The notes: a model not told the origin generated them from the letters alone. Counted from the stretch's first letter, positions 25,784-39,049 are shown. The stretch: DNA of 64,000 bases from Acidobacteria bacterium UBA2994 (GCA_002346545.1 DEAA01000027.1:1-64000); one strand, 5' to 3'. Made by a program: numbers and translations.

Positions 25784-26809
25784 GTGCCACCATCGACAAA
25801 CTACGTGACCCACCAACCAGATGACGCCGGGACGGTGACCTCCGCCCGGATTTCCATCCCCGACGAGAGCGCAGAGTTCTTGTTCGGTTCCTTCGATACT
25901 AATTTGCGGACGTTCGAGGATCTGCTTGGAGTGCAGATCCGCACCGACGGCACGGCGTTGCTAGCCGAAGGTGACGCTGAAGCGGTCGAGACCCTCGGAC
26001 GGGTGGTGTCGCAACTGGGCACGTTGGTGGCCGAGGGGTACCAGTTGTCGGCAGAGGACGTCCGCCGCGCCGGCCAACTCCTGCTGGATGATCCGGACGC
26101 GCGTCTCTGCGATTACTTCGTCCGAGCTACGGTTAAGGCCTCGGCCAAGCGGCACGTCGCGCCCAAGAGTTTCAATCAGCGGCGCTACCTCGAAGCGATT
26201 GACCGCCACGACATCGTATTTGGAGTCGGCCCTGCTGGGACTGGCAAGACCTACCTCGCCATGGCGCAGGCGGTCGCGTGCCTCACCGCAAAGAAGGTGA
26301 CGCGTATCGTGCTGGCGCGACCGGCGGTCGAGGCCGGTGAGCGACTCGGGTTCCTGCCGGGAGATCTGCAGGAGAAAGTGAATCCGTACCTGCGTCCGCT
26401 CTACGATGCGCTCTACGATATGCTCGATCTCGAACGTGTCGACCGTTTGCTCGAACGGGGCACCATCGAGATCGCCCCGCTGGCGTTCATGCGCGGCCGC
26501 ACGCTCAACGACGCGTTTGTCGTCCTGGATGAGGCTCAGAACACTACCTCGGAACAGATGAAGATGTTTCTGACCCGCCTCGGTTTCGGGTCCAAGGCGG
26601 TCATCACCGGAGACATTACCCAGATCGACCTGCCCTCGGGCCGGGTCTCCGGCTTAATCGAGGCGATGCGGGTCGTCGGTCAGGTCGAGGGAGTAGCCTT
26701 CGTTCGTTTCGGCGACCGCGACGTGGTCCGCCATCCGCTTGTGCAGAAGATCGTGCAGGCCTACGAGGCCAGCGCCGCCGAAGAGTCTCCGACCTCCGCT
26801 TCGACATGA
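25784..26809 (+). CDS. ybeZ: PhoH-like ATPase
   Basis: A 341-residue PhoH/YbeZ protein, a P-loop ATPase linked to rRNA processing with its neighbour YbeY. Walker A is GPAGTGKT near residue 149, Walker B is FVVLDEAQN, and TGDITQIDLP is a family signature. A KH-like region precedes the ATPase core. Start is GTG at 25784. The last bases overlap the ybeY start (ATGA), which supports a functional pairing in the phoH-ybeY-corC-era order seen in many bacteria. Confidence 0.93.
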   Translation: MPPSTNYVTHQPDDAGTVTSARISIPDESAEFLFGSFDTNLRTFEDLLGVQIRTDGTALLAEGDAEAVETLGRVVSQLGTLVAEGYQLSAEDVRRAGQLLLDDPDARLCDYFVRATVKASAKRHVAPKSFNQRRYLEAIDRHDIVFGVGPAGTGKTYLAMAQAVACLTAKKVTRIVLARPAVEAGERLGFLPGDLQEKVNPYLRPLYDALYDMLDLERVDRLLERGTIEIAPLAFMRGRTLNDAFVVLDEAQNTTSEQMKMFLTRLGFGSKAVITGDITQIDLPSGRVSGLIEAMRVVGQVEGVAFVRFGDRDVVRHPLVQKIVQAYEASAAEESPTSAST

Positions 26810-27267
26810 CCACGGACGACCCCGACCCTTCGTCTAAACTCCGCATCACGGTCACCGACGGCCGCGGCCGTCCTAGAACCGAGCGCGGCCTCGTGCCATG
26901 GGTGATCCGGGTCGCTCCACGCGCGGCCCGCGGGGAGCTCACCATCGCCCTGGTGGGGGATCGCAAGATGCGGGATCTCAATCATCGGTTCCGCGGCATC
27001 AAGCGGGTGACCGACGTGCTGTCATTCCCCGCCGATCAGGGGGCGCCGGCGGTTGGAGACGTCCGGTTGCTGGGTGATGTCGTAATCGCCACTGGTCTAG
27101 CTGCTCGCCAGGCCCGCGCCGCCGGGTGGACAAATGCGCAGGAGTTGAAGCGGTTGACTTTGCATGGCCTCCTGCATCTGCTCGGCTACGACCACGAGCG
27201 TGATGACGGACAAATGGAGCGCCTCGAGCGCCAGCTTCGCCGGCGCGGTGGACTCCCGCCGGAGTAA
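26806..27267 (+). CDS. ybeY: YbeY endoribonuclease
   Basis: A 153-residue metal-dependent endoribonuclease involved in 16S rRNA 3'-end maturation and ribosome quality control. The zinc site is HGLLHLLGYDHERD, matching HGxLHLxGYDH. The strand motif VTDVLSFP is also conserved. ATG at 26806 overlaps the phoH stop by 4 bases; the CorC-family gene starts 3 bases after its stop. Confidence 0.95.
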   Translation: MTTDDPDPSSKLRITVTDGRGRPRTERGLVPWVIRVAPRAARGELTIALVGDRKMRDLNHRFRGIKRVTDVLSFPADQGAPAVGDVRLLGDVVIATGLAARQARAAGWTNAQELKRLTLHGLLHLLGYDHERDDGQMERLERQLRRRGGLPPE

Positions 27268-27269
27268 GT

Positions 27270-28529
27270 GTGATGCTACCGTTGCTCCTCTTCCTGATTG
27301 GGTGCGCGCTAGCCTGGGTCGCGACGATCGAGGCGGCGTTCGGCACGCTCGTTCGCTTGTCGGAACGGCTCAGTGCTGAACGGGACGCCCGCCATGACTC
27401 GCTCACCACCTATCTCGACGCGCCGCAGCGGCTCTACGTTGGCACCCGGTTTCTCAGCGGGTTACTGACCGCCGCGGCAGCGGTGGTGTTGGCACGCCTC
27501 GTCGGGGTGGAGACCCTGCAGCAGGTCGCCGGGCTCCTGCTGGCCGGTTTCGGGTTCTTGCTGGTGGTCGAGCAGGTGGTGCCGTCGCTCCTCGTGCGGG
27601 CCGGTGCCGGCCGTGTGCTGGAATTATTGCTCCCGTCGTTCGACATGACGATGCGTGTGTTCCGGCCCTTGCAGTTCTGGCTCTTGCGGCTGTGGCGGTC
27701 GGCGAGACCACGGATCGACGTCCGCGCTAACGGAGACGGGGATGAGACCATCGTGACATCGGCCGGGGCCCCAGCCGTGGACCAGTGCGACGAGGCGAAC
27801 GCAGAGGAACAGGAGGAACGCCGATTGCTGCAGTCCGTGGTGGACTTTGGCGGCACGCTCGTCCGTGAGGTCATGACCCCGCGCCCCGACATAGTAGGGA
27901 TCGAGCACGACGCTTCGGTCAGCGCCTTCCGGGCGTTGTTCGCCGACGAGGAGTACTCGAGGATTCCTGTCTATCGTGACAACCTCGACAACATAATCGG
28001 GTTCGTCTTTGCCAAAGACCTCGTGACGCTCGACGGGGTGCCTGGCGAGATGCCGATCGTGCCTCAGCTGCTCAGGCCGGTGCACGTCGTACCCGAAGGC
28101 AAACGGGTGGCCGAGTTGCTGCGCGAGCTGCAGCTGAAGCAGGCACAGAGCGCCATCGTCGTGGACGAGTACGGGGCGACGGCCGGGCTGGTGACCATCG
28201 AGGATCTGCTCGAAGAGATCGTGGGCGAGATTCGTGACGAGTACGACGATGACGAGCCGGAGCCGGCAGTGCGGGAAGGCGATGGGGTTTGGATCTATCA
28301 GGCTACGGTTAGCGTTGCCGACATGAGCGAGCATTTGGGCGTGGTCGTCGAGCGTGATGGATTCGAGACGGTCGGCGGCTACCTCCTCACGCGGCTCGGG
28401 CGGGTTCCAGAGATCGGCGAAACGGTGGAAGTGGATGACTTCAGGGTAGAAGTGCTCGAGGCCGAACGCCGCCGGATCCGCAAGGTGAGGATGTGGCGGC
28501 GTGACGCCGCGCACCCGGAGGCGATGTAG
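27270..28529 (+). CDS. CNNM/CorC (HlyC) family transporter with CBS pair
   Basis: A 419-residue membrane protein. Residues 1-140 hold the DUF21/CNNM-type transmembrane domain. The cytoplasmic part has a CBS pair introduced by LVREVMTPRPDIVGIE, EEYSRIPVYRDNLDNIIGFV and AIVVDEYGATAGLVTIEDLL. It is followed by a CorC_HlyC domain ending near 410 (GYLLTRLGRVPEIGE). The family is associated with Mg2+/Co2+ efflux or resistance. The transmembrane part is somewhat short. Starts GTG-ATG at 27270, directly after ybeY, and is upstream of era. Confidence 0.88.
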   Translation: MMLPLLLFLIGCALAWVATIEAAFGTLVRLSERLSAERDARHDSLTTYLDAPQRLYVGTRFLSGLLTAAAAVVLARLVGVETLQQVAGLLLAGFGFLLVVEQVVPSLLVRAGAGRVLELLLPSFDMTMRVFRPLQFWLLRLWRSARPRIDVRANGDGDETIVTSAGAPAVDQCDEANAEEQEERRLLQSVVDFGGTLVREVMTPRPDIVGIEHDASVSAFRALFADEEYSRIPVYRDNLDNIIGFVFAKDLVTLDGVPGEMPIVPQLLRPVHVVPEGKRVAELLRELQLKQAQSAIVVDEYGATAGLVTIEDLLEEIVGEIRDEYDDDEPEPAVREGDGVWIYQATVSVADMSEHLGVVVERDGFETVGGYLLTRLGRVPEIGETVEVDDFRVEVLEAERRRIRKVRMWRRDAAHPEAM

Positions 28530-28544
28530 CCAGGCCAGATCCTG

Positions 28545-29450
28545 ATGCGCTGTGGATATGTCTCCTTCGTCGGTCGGCCGAACGCTGGGAAGTCGACCCT
28601 TCTGAATCAGGTCGTCGGCGTCAAGCTAGCGATCGTCTCGGACAAGCCGCAAACTACTCGTAACCGTATCGTTGGCGTGCAGAACTACCCGGGTGACGAC
28701 CTGGCTCAGGTGATTTTCGTCGACACCCCGGGTATCCACCGACCGTTGCATCGGATGAACGTCCGGATGGTCGACATCGCCTACGAGGCGATCTCTGATG
28801 TCGACGTGATCGGCCTGGTCCGTGATGCCACTGATGGGATCGGCGCTGGCGACAAGTGGGTCCTTGGGCAACTGGAGAAGGCGGCCGGGCCGGTCGTGCT
28901 GGTCCTCAACAAGGTGGACCTAGTGGCCAAGCCGAGGCTGCTCCCCATCATCGACTGGTACCGCCAGCAGCGCGAGTTCGCTGCCATCGTGCCCGTGTCG
29001 GCCAAGACGGGGGACGGCGTCGACATTCTCGAGCGCGAGATCATCGCTCATCTCCCCGAGGGGGAACCGTTCTATCCGGAGGACTACCTCACCGACCAGC
29101 CTCAGCGACTGCTGGCGGGGGAGATGGTGAGGGAACAGCTGCTTAGGTTGACGCATGCCGAGTTGCCGTTCACGACCGCGGTGGTGGTCGATCGGTTCGA
29201 CGACGAATCAGAACCAGGGCGGCTACATCTCTATTGTTCGATTCTGGTGGAGCGTCCGTCGCAGAAGCCTATCGTGCTTGGTCCGAGGGGGGCTCGCATC
29301 AAGGAGATCGGGTCGGCCGCCAGGCGGGATCTTGAGCGCTTCTTCGAGTGCCGGGTCTATCTCGACCTGCACGTCAAGGTGCGCGCCGAGTGGCGTGAAA
29401 ATGATCGGTGGCTCGATCAGGCCGGCGTCGCACCGCGGTCACGCGGTTAG
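28545..29450 (+). CDS. era: Era GTPase
   Basis: A 301-residue Ras-like GTPase with a C-terminal KH domain that binds the 3' end of 16S rRNA during 30S assembly. G1 is GRPNAGKST, G3 is DTPGIH, G4 is NKVD, and G5 lies in VSAKTGDG. The KH domain contains KPIVLGPRGARIKEIGSAAR. The gene ends the phoH-ybeY-corC-era series and abuts the convergent Sel1-repeat gene with no spacer. Confidence 0.97.
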   Translation: MRCGYVSFVGRPNAGKSTLLNQVVGVKLAIVSDKPQTTRNRIVGVQNYPGDDLAQVIFVDTPGIHRPLHRMNVRMVDIAYEAISDVDVIGLVRDATDGIGAGDKWVLGQLEKAAGPVVLVLNKVDLVAKPRLLPIIDWYRQQREFAAIVPVSAKTGDGVDILEREIIAHLPEGEPFYPEDYLTDQPQRLLAGEMVREQLLRLTHAELPFTTAVVVDRFDDESEPGRLHLYCSILVERPSQKPIVLGPRGARIKEIGSAARRDLERFFECRVYLDLHVKVRAEWRENDRWLDQAGVAPRSRG

Positions 29451-30683
29451 TCAGGGTGTTGGTCGGGGGTGGCCTGGTCCGGGTCGCCAGCGCCGCACCA
29501 GTCGCCGCGCCTCTTCGACCTGATCAGTACTCAAGCGGGCCGCCAGGAGATCGCGAGCCTGCTCTGCCCGGGTGCGGTCGTCGCGCGTCCGTGCAGATTG
29601 AGCGGCGAGATTAAGCCACATGTAGGCTTCCACCTCGTCGCCGATCCCATCCCGCTCGCTCGCCAGCATCTCGCCCAGCGCGATCTGAGCTTCCAGATAG
29701 CCCTGGTTTGCGGCCAGCCGCATCCACCGCGCCGCTTCGGTGCGATCCTGCCGCATCTCCTTACCCCGCTCGTAGATAGTGCCGAGCAGAAACTGGGCGG
29801 TAGCATGCCTCTGTTTTGCCGCCAGCCGGTAGCGGTACATCAGCCCGCGCGTGAACCGGGCTTCTTCCGGACGCGGGTCCTTGGTCAGCCGGATGTCACG
29901 GGCGACCTCGTCCGGCGGCGTCCCCGTGTCGGGCGGGGGTGTGCGTCGTAACCCGAGCGCCTGGGCCGCAACGACGAATCCGAGGCTGACCTGCGCACCC
30001 GCGTGCCCCTGGTCTGCGGCTAGACGGTACCAGTGGGCTGCCCTTACGGGGTCGCGCTCCACTCCGTGGCCTTGGGACAACATGTAGCCGAGGTTGTACT
30101 GCGCTTCGAGATGGCCCTGAGCTGCGGCCAGCCGATACAACCGAGCCGCTTCGGCCGCGAGTTTGTTGCCCCCAGCCGACAGATACCGGCTGCCCAGCGT
30201 GAACTGCGCATCGACGTGGCCCTGGTCCGCAGCCTTCAGGAACCAGTCGATTGCCTCCGCTTCATTCGCCTCCACCCCACGGCCTCGCTCGAGGTTTCTG
30301 GCGAACCGGAACTGGCCCGACGCGTGCCCTTGCTTGGCGGCTCGGCGGAACCACTCGGACGCGGACTCTCGGCTGCGTGGAACCCCGCTCCCTTCCGCGT
30401 GCAGTACCCCCAGATAGAACTGGGCGTCGGCATTCCCCTGCTCCGCCGCCAGCTGGAACCAGCGAGCGGCCTCGGCATTGTCCTGGCCGACGTTCTCACC
30501 GATCCAGTGTGCGTAGCCAAGGCCGTACTGGGCCGTGGCATCCCCCGCCTCGGCGCGGGTGCGTTGTTCGGACGCCGTCTGCTGAGCGTGGAGACCAGCG
30601 GTCAACAACCCGAAACCCAGAATGATGGCCAGCGCGTGGATTCGCACGCTCGGGAGGGCAGACGCTCTGGTCGTAATCGGCAT
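29451..30683 (-). CDS. Secreted Sel1-like repeat protein
   Basis: A 410-residue protein with an N-terminal signal peptide (hydrophobic IHALAIILGFGLLTAGLHAQ) and about eight Sel1-like repeats of roughly 36 residues, recognisable by AARWFQLAAEQGNADAQFYL and similar units. Such alpha/alpha solenoids mediate protein-protein contacts at the envelope. One repeat is interrupted by a Pro-rich insert (RRTPPPDTGTPPDE). The last repeat region contains EAYMWLNLAAQSA, a common capping unit. The ATG at 30683 gives a clean signal sequence; ATG 30701 is an alternative. No partner is evident. Confidence 0.85.
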   Translation of the reverse strand: MPITTRASALPSVRIHALAIILGFGLLTAGLHAQQTASEQRTRAEAGDATAQYGLGYAHWIGENVGQDNAEAARWFQLAAEQGNADAQFYLGVLHAEGSGVPRSRESASEWFRRAAKQGHASGQFRFARNLERGRGVEANEAEAIDWFLKAADQGHVDAQFTLGSRYLSAGGNKLAAEAARLYRLAAAQGHLEAQYNLGYMLSQGHGVERDPVRAAHWYRLAADQGHAGAQVSLGFVVAAQALGLRRTPPPDTGTPPDEVARDIRLTKDPRPEEARFTRGLMYRYRLAAKQRHATAQFLLGTIYERGKEMRQDRTEAARWMRLAANQGYLEAQIALGEMLASERDGIGDEVEAYMWLNLAAQSARTRDDRTRAEQARDLLAARLSTDQVEEARRLVRRWRPGPGHPRPTP

Positions 30684-30855
30684 CGTGCCCCATCTTCGCA
30701 TGGCTCTGCCTGAGTCCCAAAATGGGCGCGGCGGCGGGGTCCATTGGCGCGAAAGTGCTACACTGAGAAGTTCTTGGTAGCGACTGTGGGACATCCAGAC
30801 GAACCTGACTCGCGCCTCCGGCACACGTTAACGGCTCGACACGAGCGACGGGACT

Positions 30856-32220
30856 ATGCCACCCCTCCGCCGAATCGACGTGGTTCTCGATTCAGTCAAG
30901 CGACTGCAGCGGATTGGTGCGTCTGTGAACCTTGTCAACCTGCTGCAGAAGCAGCATCCGGCCGATCTCGCTGAGCTCTTCAGCGAGCTTTCCCAGAAAG
31001 ACTGTCGGGTCGCACTCAACCTGCTGCTCGGCCACAACAGCCGCCTCGCCATGGAGGCGCTGATCGAGTACGGACCAGAGCCGGCCTCAACCCTGCTTGC
31101 CGAGCATCCGCCGGGCAGGCTGGCCCAGTGGCTGCAGGAGATGCCGTCCGACGATGCGGCGGCCCTGATCGACGAATTTCCCGAGCAGATCTCGGACGCC
31201 GTGCTCGAACAGATGCGAGCGTCGGGTGAGGTCGAGAACCTGCTCGAGTACGCCGAGCAGACCGCCGGCCGGATCATGAATCCGACGGTGTTCGCGTTGT
31301 CGGAGGAGCTGACGGCGGGCGAGGCGATCCAGGCACTCCAGGGGTCGCGCGAGGTGGAGATGGTCTTTTATCTCTATGTGGTCGATGAGCGGCGGCATCT
31401 GGTCGGCGTCGTGTCTCTGCGACGCCTGTTGCTAGTTTCGCCAGAGACGCCGCTCCGGCGGATCATGACCACCGACCTGATCAGCGCCAGGGTCGACACC
31501 GACCAGGAAGAGGTTGCCCAGCACGTCGCGAACTACAACCTGCTGGCTATTCCGGTCGTCGACGAGGAGAACAAGTTGGCCGGGATCATCACGGTCGACG
31601 ATGTGATCGACATCATTAAGGACGAGGCCACCGAGGATATTTACCGACTGGCTGGTGTCAGCGGTGATGAGCACGTGTTCTCGCCCGCCAGCGAGTCGGT
31701 GCGCAAGCGGCTGCCGTGGCTCGCCGTGAACCTGATCACGGCCACGATGGCGGCGTTTGTCGTACGGGCATTTCAGGCCACGATCGATGAGGTCGTTGTG
31801 CTGGCCGTCTTTATGACCATCGTGGCGAGCATGGGTGGTAACGCTGCCACCCAGGCGCTCACCGTCATCGTGCGCGGGATAGCGCTGGGAGAGCTCACCT
31901 GGGGCAACTCTCGTAAGGCGGTGTTCAAGGAAGCGCTGGTTGGTTTGAGCAATGGGCTGGCGCTGGGCACCATCGGGGCTGGAGTCGCCTGGTCGATGTC
32001 AGGCAATCTGTACCTTGGGCTGATCCTGGGGTTGGCGATGGTGATCAACCTGCTAGTGGCCGCCGTGGCTGCGACCGTCATCCCGATCATCCTGCGAGCG
32101 CTCAAGATCGACCCGGCACTGGCGTCGGCCGTGTTCATCACTACCTTGACCGACGTCTTCGGGTTCTTTGCTTTCCTGGGCCTAGCAACGGTCTTCCTGC
32201 AGTACGTCAAGGCAGCGTAA
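30856..32220 (+). CDS. mgtE: MgtE magnesium transporter
   Basis: A 454-residue Mg2+ channel/transporter. The N domain (helical superhelix, HPADLAELFSEL) occupies about 1-130. Two CBS domains with TAGRIMNPTVFALSEELT and MTTDLISARVDTDQ follow to about 260, and a plug helix leads to a five-helix transmembrane domain. The pore carries NAATQALTVIVRG and PALASAVFITTLTDVFGFF; the Asp there corresponds to the Mg2+-binding pore residue. A TACACT -10-like element near 30760 would give a leader of about 85 bases. No M-box riboswitch is recognisable. Confidence 0.95.
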   Translation: MPPLRRIDVVLDSVKRLQRIGASVNLVNLLQKQHPADLAELFSELSQKDCRVALNLLLGHNSRLAMEALIEYGPEPASTLLAEHPPGRLAQWLQEMPSDDAAALIDEFPEQISDAVLEQMRASGEVENLLEYAEQTAGRIMNPTVFALSEELTAGEAIQALQGSREVEMVFYLYVVDERRHLVGVVSLRRLLLVSPETPLRRIMTTDLISARVDTDQEEVAQHVANYNLLAIPVVDEENKLAGIITVDDVIDIIKDEATEDIYRLAGVSGDEHVFSPASESVRKRLPWLAVNLITATMAAFVVRAFQATIDEVVVLAVFMTIVASMGGNAATQALTVIVRGIALGELTWGNSRKAVFKEALVGLSNGLALGTIGAGVAWSMSGNLYLGLILGLAMVINLLVAAVAATVIPIILRALKIDPALASAVFITTLTDVFGFFAFLGLATVFLQYVKAA

Positions 32221-32257
32221 CGGCTGTACAATACGACGTTTCGGTTCGGCGGTCGCG

Positions 32258-33001
32258 ATGCCACTGTTTACGACCGACGCGCTCGTTCTGCGCACCTATC
32301 AGCTTGGTGAGGCGGACTGTATCGTCGTCTTCCTGACCCGCGACCGGGGCAAGAAGCGCGGTGTGGCGAATGGGGCCCGCCGGACCAAGTCGCGGTTTGG
32401 CGGCGGTCTCGAGCCGCTGACCTTGGCGCGGCTGGCGTACTACGAGCGGGAGCGGCGGGATCTGGTGCGACTGAGCTATGTCGACCCGGTCAGTTCCCCT
32501 TTGGCCGCACGTGATGGCGAGAGTCTCGGGTACGTCTCGTACTTCGCCGAGTTGCTCGACGAGTGCGCGCCGGAAGCAGAACCGAACGACACGCTGTATC
32601 GGCTGGGTGCGGCAGTGGTCGAGTCGTTGCGGGGCGATGTCCCGGTCGAGCCGTTGGCCCGGTACTTCGAGTATTGGGTGCTCCGACTGCAAGGGGTCTA
32701 TCCGTCGCTCCTGGCCTGTGGAGCTTGTGGCGGCGACCTAAGCGGCGGCGGACGTCTTGACCCGGGTGGCGATGGCTTGGTCTGCCGTGGGTGTGCCGGC
32801 CAGCAGGGAGTGTTGTTGTCTGGCGATGCCGTAGGGTTTCTGAGAGGGGTCGCCGGCACCCCACCCGGTCGACTCGCCGATATAGGCTTGTCAGAGCTAG
32901 CCGGGCGAGAGCTCGAGCAGGCGCATCGACGACTGTTGGCGGTTCATTTGGAGAAGGAGCTTCGCTCGGTGAAAGTGCTTCGAGCTATGGGCCGAGTCTA
33001 G
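32258..33001 (+). CDS. recO: RecO DNA repair protein
   Basis: A 247-residue RecF-pathway protein that anneals DNA and loads RecA. The N-terminal OB-fold begins [20 protein letters not shown] and includes [21 protein letters not shown] zinc site is suggested by CGACGGDL and CRGC near residues 153-190. A TACAAT box at 32226-32231 could serve as its own promoter with a leader of about 20 bases. glyQ starts 32 bases after its stop. Confidence 0.92.
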   Translation: MPLFTTDALVLRTYQLGEADCIVVFLTRDRGKKRGVANGARRTKSRFGGGLEPLTLARLAYYERERRDLVRLSYVDPVSSPLAARDGESLGYVSYFAELLDECAPEAEPNDTLYRLGAAVVESLRGDVPVEPLARYFEYWVLRLQGVYPSLLACGACGGDLSGGGRLDPGGDGLVCRGCAGQQGVLLSGDAVGFLRGVAGTPPGRLADIGLSELAGRELEQAHRRLLAVHLEKELRSVKVLRAMGRV

Positions 33002-33033
33002 GGAAGCAATACTGTGGCCCTGGGAGTAAAGAT

Positions 33034-33912
33034 GTGACCCTTCAGGATCTGATCGCCTCATTGTCCAAGTTCTGGGCGTCGCGGGGCTGCCTTATCCAGC
33101 AACCGCTCGACATCGAGGTCGGGGCGGGTACCATGCATCCTGAGACCTTCCTCCGGGTGTTAGGGCCGAGGCACTGGAACGTTGCCTACGTGCAGCCGTC
33201 ACGCCGGCCGGCGGACGGCCGGTTCGGTGAGAACCCGAACCGTCTTTTCAAGCACCATCAGTTCCAGGTGATTCTCAAGCCGTCGCCGGATGCGGCCCAG
33301 CTGCAATATCTGGAGAGCTTGTGCGCGTGTGGCATCGACCCGGCCAGGCACGATGTCCGCTTTGAGGAGGACAACTGGGAGTCGCCCACCCTCGGTGCCT
33401 GGGGCATCGGGTGGCAGGTTTTGCTCGACGGCATGGAGATTACCCAGTTCACGTACTTCCAGCAGGCGGGTGGCATCGATCTGGCTCCCGTCTCGGTCGA
33501 GCTCACCTACGGCCTCGAGCGGATTGCCATGCACCTGCAGGGCGTGGACGACGTGTACGACCTCGAGTGGGCACCCGGTGTGCCCTATCGTGATGTTCGC
33601 CACCAAGAAGAGGTCGAGCAGACCAAATACGCCTTCGGGATGGTGGATATGCCCGAGCGTGAGTTCGCTGCCTTCCACCGCGACCTGTTCGACCGCCACG
33701 AGCAGATGACCCAGACGCTGTTACGGTCGGGGCTTGTGTTGCCGGCGCTGGATGCGTGTCTCAAGTGTTCACACACGTTCAACATCCTGGATGCGAGCGG
33801 TGGCATTGGGGTGACTGAGCGGGCTGCCTACATTCTGCGCGTGCGCGAGCTGGCCGTAGCCATTGCCCATGCCTACGTCGGGGCCACCGACGAGCAGTCG
33901 GCCGAGGCCTAA
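33034..33912 (+). CDS. glyQ: Glycine-tRNA ligase alpha subunit
   Basis: A 292-residue class II catalytic subunit of the heterotetrameric GlyRS. Signatures include [40 protein letters not shown] and WEVSxxGxGWQVxxDGMEI-like residues (read here as [18 protein letters not shown]), and [20 protein letters not shown]. The GTG at 33034 is preceded by GGGAG at 7 bases and matches homologue N-termini; the longer frame from 32791 reads through recO and was rejected. glyS follows after 13 bases. Confidence 0.97.
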   Translation: MTLQDLIASLSKFWASRGCLIQQPLDIEVGAGTMHPETFLRVLGPRHWNVAYVQPSRRPADGRFGENPNRLFKHHQFQVILKPSPDAAQLQYLESLCACGIDPARHDVRFEEDNWESPTLGAWGIGWQVLLDGMEITQFTYFQQAGGIDLAPVSVELTYGLERIAMHLQGVDDVYDLEWAPGVPYRDVRHQEEVEQTKYAFGMVDMPEREFAAFHRDLFDRHEQMTQTLLRSGLVLPALDACLKCSHTFNILDASGGIGVTERAAYILRVRELAVAIAHAYVGATDEQSAEA

Positions 33913-33925
33913 GCGGAACGTCACC

Positions 33926-36154
33926 ATGAATCGAGAGCTGTTGATCGAGATCGGGTGCGAGGAGATTCCGGCGAGTTGGCTTCCCTCGCTGACGACTCAA
34001 CTGGAGAACAAGCTACGTGCGGCACTTGACGACGCCCGGCTGACCTGCGGAACCGAGCCAGAGGCCTTCGCGACGCCGCGCCGGCTGGTCGCACGCGTGG
34101 CCAAGCTGGAAGATCGCCAAACAGACCTAGAAGAGACCCAGACCGGACCCGCACTGGCAGCGGCGTTCGATGCCGGTGGCAAGCCGACGCGGGCGGCGGA
34201 GGGCTTCGCACGCAAGCACGGTGTGCCGGTGAACCAGCTGATTCAAGTGAAGATGCCGAAAGGCATCTACCTGGCGCATCGCAACCGGCAGCGTGGCGCA
34301 CTGGCACGGACGGTGCTTGGCGATGTGCTGGCCGCGACGCTCCGCAGTCTCGAGTTCCGGAAGCAGATGAACTGGGATGCGCGTCTCGATGACGGCCGGG
34401 GCGAACTGCTATTCGGGCGGCCCATCCGGTGGCTCCTGTTCTTGTTCGGCGGTCGGGTCGTGCCCTTCGTTATCGAGCGGACCCCTGGGGCGGTAGCGCG
34501 CGGGGTTGCCCCGATCCGGGCTGGTGCGGTCACCTTTGGCCACCGCTTCTTTGCTCGTGATGGCAAGCCTGGTGGCCGGCAGGCGGTAGGGTCGTTTGCC
34601 GAGTACCGGCGCACACTCAAGCGGAACTACGTTCTGCTGTCGCGCCACGAGCGCCGGGCCAGGATCGACAAGAAGCTGACCACGCAGGCCGCTCGGGCGG
34701 GAGGCGTCGTAGGGGGCGCGGGAGGAGAGTCGTCGCTCCTCGACGAGGTGCCGGACTTGGTGGAGTATCCGTCGGTGGTCACTGGACACTTTCCCCGCGA
34801 GTTCCTGGCGCTACCGGACGAGGTGCTAAAGACCACGATGATTCACCACCAGCACTACTTTCCGGTGGTCACAAAACGTGGTCGGCTGACCGAGCATTTC
34901 CTGGCCGTCACCAACACCCCCCGGGATAACGTCCGGGCCATTGCTCACAACTCCGAGCGCGTCCTAATTGCCAGGCTGCGGGATGCGCGGTTTTTCTGGG
35001 AAGCCGATCGAGGGGCGCCGCTCGCTACTCATCTGGAACGCCTCGACACTCTCCGGTTTCACGCCAAGCTGGGTAGCTATCTTGCCAAGGCTCACCGGAT
35101 CGAACGGTTGGCGGCCCGGGTCGCTAGTGATGCTCTCGATGCGAGCGACGTGGGAGCGGACGCCGCGCGGGCCGCGCTTCTGGCAAAGGCGGATCTGACC
35201 ACGGACATGGTAGGCGAGTTTCCCGAACTGCAGGGGCAGATGGGCGGCATCTATGCCCGCGAGGATGGCGAGTCTGAGGCAGTCTGGCGCGCCATCTATC
35301 ACCACTACCTTCCGATCGGCGTGGCCGCTGACGCCCCGCCCCAGCCACGCGACCTCGGTCCTGCTGGCGTCTGTTGGGCTGCGGTGGCGCTGGCGGACAA
35401 GCTCGACACCCTGGTGGGACTATTTCTCAGTGGCGAGCGACCGACCGGATCGCGGGATCCGTTCGCGCTACGGCGCCAGGCCCACGGGGTGTTCCGCATC
35501 CTCGTAGACCTGCCTGAACTGACCGGGTCTTCGGTCCGTCCTGATGTCGGCACCCTGGTGAACATGGCGCGTGGGGAGCACGCCGGCGGTGCACCGGAGG
35601 AGAATGCCCGTCGGCTGATCGACTTCCTGCGCGAGCGGCTGCGTTACGTGCTCGAGCAGCGAGGCTACGACGTGCGCAATGTGCGTGCCGTCACCCACGA
35701 TGCCGACGTCGCTCAGCTGCGGCCGCTCGACGCGCGGCGAAAGCTTGAGGTGCTGCCCGAGTTTACCGGGTCGGCAGACTTCCAGCAATTGGCCACCGTC
35801 TTCAAACGGGTCCGTAACATCGCCCGAGAGCTGTCCGATGGGGAGTTTGGCGACATCGAGCGCGGCGCGGTGGCGGTGTCCGAGGAAGCGCTGGAACCGG
35901 CCGAGAAACGGCTCGAGCGCGAGCTGGCCCGCCGCGGGCCGAAGATCGTGGCGGCCGTCGAGAGCGGCGATGCGTATCGTGAGGCGTTCGCCGAGGCCGC
36001 CCGCTTCGGCCCGGCCGTTGACCGCTTTTTTACTGACGTACTGGTGATGGCGCCCGATCCCTACCTCCGGCGCCGTCGCCTGGCTCTCTTGAAGCGACTC
36101 GAACAGCGGGTGCTCCGGCTGGCCGACGTCTCCGAGCTCGTGGCCGAGCAGTAA
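33926..36154 (+). CDS. glyS: Glycine-tRNA ligase beta subunit
   Basis: A 742-residue subunit that recognises tRNA-Gly. It begins RELLIEIGCEEIPASWLPSL, has FGRPIRWLLFLFG in the first third, and TTMIHHQHYFPVV in the HD-like region. A DALR-type anticodon-binding domain is at the C-terminus, ending VMAPDPYLRRRRLALLKRLE. Start ATG at 33926 is 13 bases after glyQ. ppdK follows at about 40 bases, an order also seen in other Acidobacteriota and Deltaproteobacteria-like genomes. Confidence 0.96.
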   Translation: MNRELLIEIGCEEIPASWLPSLTTQLENKLRAALDDARLTCGTEPEAFATPRRLVARVAKLEDRQTDLEETQTGPALAAAFDAGGKPTRAAEGFARKHGVPVNQLIQVKMPKGIYLAHRNRQRGALARTVLGDVLAATLRSLEFRKQMNWDARLDDGRGELLFGRPIRWLLFLFGGRVVPFVIERTPGAVARGVAPIRAGAVTFGHRFFARDGKPGGRQAVGSFAEYRRTLKRNYVLLSRHERRARIDKKLTTQAARAGGVVGGAGGESSLLDEVPDLVEYPSVVTGHFPREFLALPDEVLKTTMIHHQHYFPVVTKRGRLTEHFLAVTNTPRDNVRAIAHNSERVLIARLRDARFFWEADRGAPLATHLERLDTLRFHAKLGSYLAKAHRIERLAARVASDALDASDVGADAARAALLAKADLTTDMVGEFPELQGQMGGIYAREDGESEAVWRAIYHHYLPIGVAADAPPQPRDLGPAGVCWAAVALADKLDTLVGLFLSGERPTGSRDPFALRRQAHGVFRILVDLPELTGSSVRPDVGTLVNMARGEHAGGAPEENARRLIDFLRERLRYVLEQRGYDVRNVRAVTHDADVAQLRPLDARRKLEVLPEFTGSADFQQLATVFKRVRNIARELSDGEFGDIERGAVAVSEEALEPAEKRLERELARRGPKIVAAVESGDAYREAFAEAARFGPAVDRFFTDVLVMAPDPYLRRRRLALLKRLEQRVLRLADVSELVAEQ

Positions 36155-36193
36155 TCGACGCCGAACGCAGCACCCGACGCGCGTGAGAGAGAC

Positions 36194-39045
<2,852 letters not shown>

Positions 39046-39049
<4 letters not shown>

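Noticed and set aside
30744..30855. possible M-box Mg2+ riboswitch upstream of mgtE
   Set aside because: The leader is only about 85 bases and shows no recognisable M-box helices.
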